A stretch of 64,000 nucleotides of DNA, taken from assembly GCA_903772945.1 (NCBI GenBank), contig CAICTM010000045.1:1-64000 (forward strand), written 5' to 3'. The translations under genes were made by a program, and so were the position numbers. The stretch comes from Seminavis robusta. Taxonomy: Eukaryota; Bacillariophyta; Bacillariophyceae; Naviculales; Naviculaceae. Below the pieces are notes generated by a model. That model did not search any database and was not told where the DNA came from. It saw nothing but the letters and a program-made list of their open reading frames with translations. Every line of letters starts with the position of its first letter. Position 1 is the stretch's first letter. Shown piece by piece: positions 56,701 through 64,000 of the stretch.

Positions 56701-57295
56701 GGTTCCAGTGACAACCCTAGCTGGGATAAAATGGCCTGGGGTTTGTCTTGGACACTGCAGCATGCAATGGGAGATACGCTATAGCTAGCTCCCAAACTGT
56801 TTGTGGCCTCAGCTTTTTTTAAGAGCGTCTCCAGACGGGGTTCGCGGGCAGGCCAAACTCAACGTTCGAAGGTGAAGTTTGGACCTTCTTTTCTTACCAG
56901 TCAAAATCTGAAACACGACTTGACCACCGACCCCCTGGGCAACTTCAATATCGAAGTTGACTAAGCCATCCCAGGTGAAGTTTTCATCTTGTTATCACAG
57001 TCCCTATCGTCTTTGGGTCAATCTTGGACCAATTCGAAATTTTGGAAGAAGAAAACATCGCCAATCCAAGAAATCGCTACGTACCTCCATGGCGCAATGA
57101 CTACATCTACCATGTGGTAGATAACAGGCAACAATAGCAGAACAACTAGTCCTTAAAGTAGATATAGAGATTACTGTATTACTGTATGTAGATGTAGATA
57201 GATTGCTCACCTGTGTTGTGGTGGGGGAAGCTGCAAAATGCGCCAGTTCCTCCATTTGCTTTCTTCTTTTCAGTTTGTGTAGATCAATCGCGACC
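56701..57295. other. Intergenic; possible left end of the Harbinger element
   Basis: The stretch GAGCGTCTCCAGACGG near 56823, after TTTTTTTAA, looks like a Harbinger end. The partner end was not found, so the element's limits are unproven. Confidence 0.3.
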
Positions 57296-58330
57296 ATGAG
57301 CAACAAGAGACCTCCTCCACTCCCTTCCCAACTATCAAGAGACTCTCCTAGTGGTAGTAGTGGAGAGGAAGATGATGAAGAGATACCCAGGTCTTCAGTT
57401 GGTTTGTCATGGGCGAAAGCAACAACTGAGGTGGATCCAACCACTGCTGTTGTCCCAAAAGCAAACGTTCCTCACAGAATTGATCAGTCGCAACCATGAA
57501 CGGACACCCCACAGCCACCAGCAACAGTCAAGACTTGCCATGATATCCTCACCAGTTGCAAGCAAGATCAGAAGAAGGCTCTCATGGCTGATGTGCATGT
57601 GCATTGGGCTCTTAACTGAAGATGGAACTCGTTGGCTTGCTGATTTGACAGAAGAGCCTTATTGCAAGTTGTCGGCTTCGAAACTGTCCAAGTTGGCTCG
57701 GACCAAGCCAATTATGTCTGAAGAAGTTATCAGAAGAGCCCATGAATGCAAGGTTATCAAATGTTTCCCTCGCCCCAAGAATGGGAGGAACGAAACCCTG
57801 TACGGCCATCTCAAAGCAAATCCCATCACCAGCGAAACTGACATTGCATTCCTTCGTGCACAAGAGAATGCATTTTTCCATGCTTGTGAAAACATGGTAG
57901 AGGAATCAGCGCAACAAGAAGCAGCAGAGGCGAAGCAGAGCTCGTATCGATGGACTGATGCTGATCCAAGACCATTCTATCGAATGTACTTGGCTGCGGA
58001 AGATGATCAAGTCAAGGCCGCACTGGTTGAAGATGGCAAGTGTTTGTCAAAGGCAAAGCTGGATGGTCGAAACAGTGAGGATCTACTGATTACTTTCTTC
58101 GCGGCTCTGGCTGAGAAATGGAACAGTGACTGGGTAGCTTCGACACCAGTCCTACCAACCCTCCACGGTGACTTTGAAAAGGAAATTTCGATTGGCCCAG
58201 AGGATGTGCAACAGCCAGTGACTACGGAGTACATCACCAAGAAATGGAAGAATGACAAGATGCTACTAGCCAGATTGGTCAGTCGCTACGAAGGATCTGG
58301 TCATGGCTTCGGACAGATCGATGGTTGCTT
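57296..58330 (+). pseudogene. Harbinger accessory (SANT/Myb-like) protein gene, decayed
   Basis: The ATG at 57296 opens MSNKRPPPLPSQLSRDSPSG and an acidic tail that stops at 57499. The protein goes on in other frames (CHDILTSCKQDQKKALMADV), then from about 57615 in a long clean frame. That frame gives EDGTRWLADLTEEPYCKLSA, VIRRAHECKVIKCFPRPKN, then RNETLYGHLKANPITSETD and ITKKWKNDKMLLARLVSRYE. PIF/Harbinger elements usually carry such a DNA-binding second protein beside the transposase, and here the two genes converge. Homology ends near 58330. At least two frame changes make it a pseudogene. Assignment is from context plus general resemblance. Confidence 0.55.
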
Positions 58331-58557
58331 ATGGGTGGCCTCTTGTACATTCCGTCGGCCACTATCTTATGCATTATGTCTTGTGGCAATATTCCCTGTT
58401 CCAATTCCTTCTTCTGAGGTCTTTCCTCCCTCCTCAAATGACTTCTATCGTCAAAGTGTTCGCCTCCATCCAACAGCTCTCTTGGTGAGCGGCTATCCAC
58501 AACAACAACACCTCCAAGCTCAATCTCAAGCTCATCTGTCGCCAATGTATCCAGTTG

Positions 58558-59154
58558 TTAGTCTTCTTCTTCTTCTTCCTCTTCATTATCCTGCAACACC
58601 TCCCTTCCCAGTCGCCTATCAATGCAGAAGTTGTGCAAGCGACAAAGGCAAATGGCCAAGGCTGTTATCTTTGCCAATCCCATTGTTGCCGACAGAGCTC
58701 TGCGCAGAATTCCCCATCGATTTACCAGCATGCCGAAGGAACGCTCTATCTTGATTCGAAGTTGGAAGTGGTAAAAGTTGTAGTCATCTTGTGTTCCTCT
58801 TGCCATCTTGAATGGTGTGGCCATGTAAGTGTTATTGACATATGTGCAGTCACCGAACAGACACAGTCCTGGAGCTAACAGCTTTTCTTCTAGCATATAG
58901 TACAGAGGACTGGTGACAAACGCAAGATAGTCAGAGCAGGAAGCCGGATTCTGCACACACACATCTATAAATCTGGCTTCGTGGTCACAGACAGCTTGTA
59001 AGTTCAACCCAAATCGCTTCTTCCTTTCACAGAAGAATCTCTTTTGCTCTGTATCTGCTACCTCGCAGTCAGCAAGATGTGGTTTTTCTGTCCAGAGCAG
59101 CATACAATCGATAGCTCCAACACAGCACGTAAAGCCTGGTTGACTTCTCTCACT
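58558..59154 (-). CDS. PIF/Harbinger transposase (DDE_Tnp_4), 3-prime exon
   Basis: From an apparent acceptor near 59154 the frame gives ERSQPGFTCCVGAIDCMLLW (first catalytic Asp), then FGLNLQAVCDHEARFIDVCV. CLFGDCTYVNNTYMATPF (second Asp) follows, then RIKIERSFGMLVNRWGILRR (catalytic Glu) and CLCRLHNFCID. This is the full DDE core of PIF/Harbinger transposases, so the catalytic domain looks intact. An N-terminal exon with the DNA-binding part was not found upstream. The gene converges on the accessory gene, whose end it may overlap. An acidic run of Glu codons ends the protein. Confidence 0.8.
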   Translation of the reverse strand, partial: SERSQPGFTCCVGAIDCMLLWTEKPHLADCEVADTEQKRFFCERKKRFGLNLQAVCDHEARFIDVCVQNPASCSDYLAFVTSPLYYMLEEKLLAPGLCLFGDCTYVNNTYMATPFKMARGTQDDYNFYHFQLRIKIERSFGMLVNRWGILRRALSATMGLAKITALAICLCRLHNFCIDRRLGREVLQDNEEEEEEED

Positions 59155-59530
59155 CCTGACGAGATTATGGGGGGGTTAGGCAGCAGCGCAGGGGAGGGAA
59201 AAAGAAAAAGAAAGGGAGAGGGTTATGAGTTGGATTCCCAATTCCCAAACAGCGAGCCAGTCAGCACACTTCCGGCACTCGAACTCACCAACGCATTCTC
59301 ATCTACTTAAAGGAAACAGGGGAAATGGCAATGACCGGTCTTTCCCCCATGGGTAAGACGTCCGAAGAACAAGAAATACGTCATAAATAGCATCATCATC
59401 GCACTGGTCTCACATTGGCTCCATCCGTTTTGAATGAAGGAATGGCTACTTTCTGGCTTGGCTCGCTTCTTTTCCCTTTCCTTCGCTGGGACCAAACCCT
59501 CCCATAAATTCGAATCGCTGGTGAGTGTTG
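59155..59530. other. Upstream region of the Harbinger transposase
   Basis: A poly-G run lies near 59168-59174 and an AG-rich tract near 59190-59220. A further exon is expected on the minus strand but was not identified. Confidence 0.35.
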
Positions 59531-59536
59531 TTTCGG

Positions 59537-59575
<39 letters not shown>

Positions 59576-59593
59576 CGCTGTTGCTGTTGTAGC

Positions 59594-59645
<52 letters not shown>

Positions 59646-59670
59646 GCTGTTGTTGTTGTTGTTATCCACA
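59531..59670. repeat. (GTT)n microsatellite with GCT interruptions
   Basis: Nearly 140 bases of GTT triplets, broken by TCGCTG, GCTGTTGTAGCT and GCT units. It would read as poly-Asn or poly-Thr on the minus strand, but no real frame is supported. Confidence 0.93.
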
Positions 59671-60000
59671 ATGGTGACAATGGCATGCTACTAATGACTA
59701 TCCTATCCGCCGTTCTTCTACCATGCGTCCACCGATGGAACGTCGTCCTTCTATCGATCGAAGCGACGGAGTGATCGATCCACAACAACAACAACTCGAC
59801 CAATCGATTTGGTTGATCGACGACGACAATAACAACAACAACTAGCTACTACTACTCCCTTGATTGCTGCTCTATTTTGCCTTGAAGTCAGTGCCTACGT
59901 GGGTAGGGGCAAGACTCTTGGCAACAACAACAACAACTACTACATCTCTCCAGCCGAAACGGTGGACCAATCGCGCAAGACGAACGAGCAACTGTCGACC

Positions 60001-60609
60001 ATGCGAATCTCTACTAGTCAAGGCTTCTCGAACTGGCTGCTACGTGTTTGTCATGCATACCCATTCAATGAGTTGAGGGCCACAAGGAATGGATTCACCT
60101 GCAAGTATGTCATTTGTGGGTACAACAGTGACGAGGAGAACTTCTGTTTGCCCACAGCAAGCATGGAAGTGACACTTGTTGAGGCTTTGATATTGCAAGG
60201 AGCATGCAAGCCTCTTCCTCCTGATATGACAGGCATCATGGACTATATGTTTGAGTGGGGTCTTCAGGATAGTCCACAATGGTACCGTGCTGTTGTTGCT
60301 ACCCTTTCTGAAATGTTGGAGGGTCCACATCCCTGTGAAAGGAAGGACATCTTTATCGAGTGCATCTATTGGTTAGTGAAGGATAGGATCACTGAGGACT
60401 ATGACTTGGGCTCCATTGAAGGCCAGATTTGCATGGATGCTTGGCATGGTTATTGCATCCAGTGGTACCAACCCAAATTTTCCTTCAAGGAATATTGTAT
60501 GATGAATCATGAGTTTGTGATGTTGTGCATGGAAGACCTTCAGTATCATGGAGGCCTGAGACCCCAATTGGCTATGTTTATTGATGGCAACAACCAACAA
60601 GGACTTTGA
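60001..60609 (+). CDS. Unrecognised protein, about 202 residues
   Basis: The frame is open from 59860, but the first ATG in it is at 60001 (MRISTSQGFSNWLL). Composition looks protein-like, rich in Cys, Trp and Tyr (CKYVICGYNSDEENFC, MDYMFEWGLQDSPQWYRA, MDAWHGYCIQWYQPKFSF). It has neither a signal peptide nor a clear membrane segment. It converges on the large transposase gene, whose stop is only about 60 bases away, so both could belong to one element. The family is not recognised. Confidence 0.5.
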   Translation: MRISTSQGFSNWLLRVCHAYPFNELRATRNGFTCKYVICGYNSDEENFCLPTASMEVTLVEALILQGACKPLPPDMTGIMDYMFEWGLQDSPQWYRAVVATLSEMLEGPHPCERKDIFIECIYWLVKDRITEDYDLGSIEGQICMDAWHGYCIQWYQPKFSFKEYCMMNHEFVMLCMEDLQYHGGLRPQLAMFIDGNNQQGL

Positions 60610-60669
60610 ATGTAAGTTACTTGCTAAATTAGAAATGAATTGGATGTACCTAAATATTTGTTGCTGTTC

Positions 60670-62853
60670 TTATGCCAGGTATCCATTCAATCGAGTTTGA
60701 CAGGTGGCATCATGAGGTGGTCTTCCTCTCCTGTTAGTCGACCACTGGCAGTATCTCTGACAGCAGCCATTTGGTGGATGTGGTTGCTGGAAAGGAGATG
60801 GCATTATTGGTTGGAATTGTTGCATGTGCATGGCGAGTTGCATCATTTGAAGCTGTTGTTGCTGAAATTGAAGCAGGTTGCTCATGTAATTGTTTGTTGT
60901 TTGTGGCACTGCAGGTGGTGGTGGTGGTAGTGGCGGGGGTGGATCGATCGGTGGTGGATTTGGTGGATTATTTGCTGGTGGAGTCGGTGGTGCTCCTGTA
61001 CAAGCCATACACAAACAACAATCATTTGGGGCATACTTTTGTCTCTGTGGTTTGAATCCAACAATGAACTCTGAAAAGAATCTCTCTCCATTGTCTTGTG
61101 GCAATGGTTCTGCATTTGGGAATGGTGCATCCACACTAGCAACCTCTGCTAGCTCATTGAGGTAAGCCAATTCTGAATGGTTCCAGTATGGAACAACCTT
61201 TTCCCATCCAGCTGGAATTGACCTCCTTTCTTCCAGGCTGATTCTTGACAGGAAGGCTCTCTTGTGTCGAATGTTGAGGTTGTATCTGGCAGTTCCAGCA
61301 AGGTTGAGGGCATCTGCTAGACTTCTTCTCATGCCACTATTGGCGAAATGGGCAAACTTGTCGTGGAATGCTTCCAGTTTCGATTCTCCTCTCCTTGACA
61401 GATACTCTGGGAGGGTGTGCTTGGAGTTGGGTGATGGAAGGATGGTGTCATACATGTCTTCCAAAGGCAGTGGATCAGCCAAGTGAATGGCTTTATCAAC
61501 ACAGTTCTCTACAGCTGGCTTGGTGTCTTGAGTAAACAAGGTATAGTTCTTGACTGGATCGAGTCGGCCCTGTCCTGGCTGGCTACCATCACTAGCAGTA
61601 ACCTTGTATCTGCAGAACCACTGTTGCAACTTCTGTCTAATTGTCTCTGGTTCTCTCATCTTCTTCCTCAAATACTTGGAGTACCTAGCTCTGAAGACCT
61701 TGGAAGCTTGCATATCGGAGATCTCAGCCATGGAGTAGTGCTTGCCATTGGAGGACAAGAGGCCATGTTTCAAAGCATGCAGAACCTTCTCATAGTCATC
61801 AGGTGAGTACATGTACAAGCAATCCAACAGGTCTGACATTGCTTGAAAGTAATCAATGTGGCCCTTTCTCAATGTTGACAGGATTCTCTTCTCATAATGA
61901 AACAGGCCTAGCCTTCCCTCGATTCCTGGAAAGAGTATCTCCCAGTAGTCATCCTTGTTGGGCCATGTGTCGCTGTACATGGCAGCAGGATTGAAGTGGC
62001 TTCTCCTTGCTAGCTGCATGGCAGCATGGGAGAAGTGGATTGTCTTGGTGGTGGGAACAAGAACAGCAGAGGCAATCTCTCCTGTTTCAGTGGCAGCATC
62101 CCAAACAGCACCAGCACCAAGACTCTTGGAGTAGTTCTTGACCACCTGAAAGGTATGGTCTTGGCAGAAGATTCCTTTATTGCACTCGACACTTTGGATC
62201 TCTCTTGTGTGTCTTTGGTTGTCACTGATCCTCCACGGATTCCTGTTTGAAGCACAGGCAGCATCATAGATGTCACGGATGGTGTCACCAAGAGGAGGAA
62301 ACTGTCGTATGTAAGTGCCATCCTTTTGAAGAAAGGGATCTGGATCAGTGTCACTTCCCTCCCAATAGGAGAAGTATGATGTCATGGACCTAATGAAGTC
62401 TCTGTTGATTGCATTGTAGATGAGCCGGCTGCAGAGTTCTCCATTGCCATAGGTCAACATGATGGATTCGAAAGTCTCAGTGGCAGTTCTCTCCAAATGA
62501 CATGCCTTGTTGGGAAGGGCATACTTGGACTCAACTGGATAGAGAAGATCAGCATGCTGTGGAATAGTACACAAGACTTCAGCACTGTTGGCATCAAACC
62601 TCCTCTGGCAGCACTCACATTTCATTGACATGACTATGCACCAAGAAGGAGCTTCAGTAATGCCAAAGATAGGGAACAAGGTCTTATTCTTTGACCAGTT
62701 GTGCCTTTCATTCTTGAGTTGGCCAGAACATCTTCCATCGGGACAAGCTACTGTAATTCCACACCGATTCCAGTCCACCAGTAGAAGTTTCTGGCCAACA
62801 ATGGAGTGATAGTGTGGTGACTTGAATTGCTCCTCTGTAGAGGGAACTGTCAT
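60670..62853 (-). CDS. Large DDE-like transposase, main part
   Basis: The frame of 727 codons starts MTVPSTEEQFKSPHYHSIVG. It contains Cys pairs (GRCSG, KCECCQRRFDAN) and DHTFQVVKNY and MYSDTWPNKDDYW with candidate catalytic Asp residues. GRLGLFHYEKRILSTLRKGH, LPEYLSRRGESKLEAFHDK and HFANSGMRRSLADALNLAG follow. A C-terminal CCLCMAC is followed by Pro-rich and Gln-rich tails. I recall similar proteins being repetitive in oomycetes, algae and animals; the superfamily is unplaced. The upstream frame at 62850 carries the N-terminus, and an 11-bp tandem duplication between them separates the two frames. Confidence 0.7.
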   Translation of the reverse strand: MTVPSTEEQFKSPHYHSIVGQKLLLVDWNRCGITVACPDGRCSGQLKNERHNWSKNKTLFPIFGITEAPSWCIVMSMKCECCQRRFDANSAEVLCTIPQHADLLYPVESKYALPNKACHLERTATETFESIMLTYGNGELCSRLIYNAINRDFIRSMTSYFSYWEGSDTDPDPFLQKDGTYIRQFPPLGDTIRDIYDAACASNRNPWRISDNQRHTREIQSVECNKGIFCQDHTFQVVKNYSKSLGAGAVWDAATETGEIASAVLVPTTKTIHFSHAAMQLARRSHFNPAAMYSDTWPNKDDYWEILFPGIEGRLGLFHYEKRILSTLRKGHIDYFQAMSDLLDCLYMYSPDDYEKVLHALKHGLLSSNGKHYSMAEISDMQASKVFRARYSKYLRKKMREPETIRQKLQQWFCRYKVTASDGSQPGQGRLDPVKNYTLFTQDTKPAVENCVDKAIHLADPLPLEDMYDTILPSPNSKHTLPEYLSRRGESKLEAFHDKFAHFANSGMRRSLADALNLAGTARYNLNIRHKRAFLSRISLEERRSIPAGWEKVVPYWNHSELAYLNELAEVASVDAPFPNAEPLPQDNGERFFSEFIVGFKPQRQKYAPNDCCLCMACTGAPPTPPANNPPNPPPIDPPPPLPPPPPAVPQTTNNYMSNLLQFQQQQLQMMQLAMHMQQFQPIMPSPFQQPHPPNGCCQRYCQWSTNRRGRPPHDATCQTRLNGYLA

Positions 62854-63533
62854 GGTGAGTCCTTGGAAGTGTCTTGGAAGTGTTGTCTGAATAGCTCCTG
62901 ATTCTTAGGCCGAATAATGGATTCTGACACTACTTGTGCCATTGCTAGCATTGCCAGTGGTGCTCCTTTGGCAGTATCATTTACAAGAGTGGTTACCTTT
63001 TGACAAAGAGCCATTGGAGAGGTGTTGGTTCTGAGTGTCTTCTGTTGCCGGCTCTGATTTGGTTTGGCTGTGTTTGTTCTAGCAGCAAAGAAGGCGTCTC
63101 CATTCTCCTTTGTTGAGTGCTTCCAGCTTCCTCTCTCACTCAGTGGAAGAGGAGCACTGAAATGCCTTGTAAGTCTTCTGCTCTCTCTGATGGTTTCCAT
63201 TGTCAGCTCATTCAAATCTCCTCTTCCTCTTGTTACTGTATTCTTAATACAGAGAACGTGGTGTGATCTTTTTGGGACTCTGAAACCAAGATGTCTGGCC
63301 TTACAGATGACACACTTCTTGAGTGGATCAAAGACTTCTGCTACCTCTCCTCCCAGTGTTGTTTGGGGTCCTTCTTCTCTGGCTCTCTTGGATCTGTTGT
63401 TGTTGTTGTTGGAGGCGAGTTGATATGCTCTCTTCTGTTGCGAGTTCCTCTGTTGACTTTGGCATCCCATTCCTGTTGCTGTTGTGGCAGCGCCAGTTGT
63501 GGTAGCTGCTGCTGTTGTTGTTGTGTTAACCAT
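62850..63533 (-). CDS. Large DDE-like transposase, N-terminal part
   Basis: The ATG at 63533 opens a Thr/Ala-rich leader and then KCVICKARHLGFRVPKRSHH with a following VLC, a probable zinc-binding module. Later come LTRHFSAPLPLSERGSW and GAPLAMLAMAQVVSESIIR. It stops at a TGA overlapping the ATG of the next frame by four bases. This looks like translational coupling but is better explained by the tandem duplication at 62862-62883. Confidence 0.7.
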   Translation of the reverse strand: MVNTTTTAAATTTGAATTATGMGCQSQQRNSQQKRAYQLASNNNNNRSKRAREEGPQTTLGGEVAEVFDPLKKCVICKARHLGFRVPKRSHHVLCIKNTVTRGRGDLNELTMETIRESRRLTRHFSAPLPLSERGSWKHSTKENGDAFFAARTNTAKPNQSRQQKTLRTNTSPMALCQKVTTLVNDTAKGAPLAMLAMAQVVSESIIRPKNQELFRQHFQDTSKDSP

Positions 63534-64000
63534 GATGATCTTTTGCTGCTGCTACTCGCTTTTTTGGCTGATATAATGACTGTCGAGTTTGCGAGTTTGC
63601 GAGCGGCAGCATGTCATGGTCGATCTTCTTCAACGGAATCCTTCTTTCGCGAAAACAGAAACAAGAAGATACGTAATTGATAGCTCACTTGCCCTGTAAT
63701 CTTTATAAATGGTACGTTAAGTATATTTGAATCTTTGCTGACGTATTTGCTGATGTATTAGCTTGATTAGCCAATCAGATCACTGCCTTCTACCGCTTTT
63801 GGGCCCCTGACCTCTGGCAATTGCTTTCTGTATGTTGTGTTCTTTAGGGAAAGATATAGCGAGCTCTGGTGCCTTGCAGGTATTACATGCATCCACTACC
63901 ATCCACACACTGACAAAGACAGATGAGTGAGAGATGCCATGCATTACTGAGATATCGTACGAAGAACCACCAGCAAAATATCGCAGTGCAACACTGAGTC
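63534..64000. other. Right margin, no gene seen
   Basis: A TATA-like TTTATAAATGG lies near 63700. The promoter or end of the DDE-like element may be here; no inverted end was recognised. Confidence 0.35.

Noticed and set aside
56823-56840. Left end of the Harbinger element
   Set aside because: Looks right, but no inverted partner was found, so limits are not asserted.
59307-59669. Poly-Asn or poly-Thr frames on the minus strand
   Set aside because: They are only the translation of the GTT microsatellite.
62850-62853. ATGA overlap as translational coupling
   Set aside because: The adjacent 11-bp tandem duplication explains the split better.
1-64000. tRNA, rRNA, CRISPR or riboswitch
   Set aside because: None seen on either strand by eye; a covariance search was not possible.

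Overview
This window reads as nuclear DNA of a pennate diatom, most like Seminavis robusta or a close relative. This is inferred from gene content, not from a search. The pointers are a clade of membrane leucine-rich-repeat (LRR) proteins, a fused nucleotide cyclase/phosphodiesterase gene, short GT-AG introns, and a dense mix of Ty3-type, Harbinger, Tc1/mariner-like and other mobile DNA. No bacterial operons, rRNA or tRNA genes were seen.

Layout. 1-2139: end of a tyrosine-recombinase element with a split direct repeat. 2219-9192: two divergent LRR membrane genes. 9619-10218: a small coiled-coil gene. 11146-12648: a decayed FSP1/AIF-like oxidoreductase gene carrying a 243-bp Harbinger-type MITE. 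15274-17536: a caspase-like gene split by a 545-bp Tc1/mariner-type MITE exactly beside its catalytic HG motif. 18649-19470: two motif-packed elements. 20291-24261: a six-exon cyclase/phosphodiesterase gene. 25436-27765 and 29507-31763: two more LRR genes around a haloalkane-dehalogenase-like gene. 33609-35891: an RNase II/R (RNB) family gene. 37186-38095: another motif-packed inverted-repeat element and a tandem repeat. 39429-43060: a decayed transposase and a sulfatase pseudogene. 43716-51415: transposon-type genes, one split by a young 5.3-kb LTR element without gag or pol. 52230 to about 55760: a Ty3-type remnant joined to a fifth, broken LRR copy (to 56700). 57296-64000: a Harbinger-type gene pair, an unknown gene, and a large DDE-like transposase gene.

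How it fits together. The host genes are signalling or surface genes (LRR proteins with a cytosolic N-terminus, one membrane segment and an outside LRR domain; cyclase/PDE; caspase-like) plus two enzymes (dehalogenase-like hydrolase, RNB nuclease). The cyclase/PDE copy lacks several residues normally needed for catalysis.

The most unusual signals are: (1) the LTR element at 43977-49309, whose primer-binding site is a perfect 16-nt complement of a site in its own LTR, suggesting self-priming; (2) its polypurine-like motif AGGAGTG, repeated about fifteen times inside it on one strand; (3) short elements filled with one degenerate 6-11 bp motif, a different motif in each; and (4) shared short motifs in the otherwise disordered cytosolic tails of the LRR proteins. 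All coordinates and splice sites were read by eye from the sequence.
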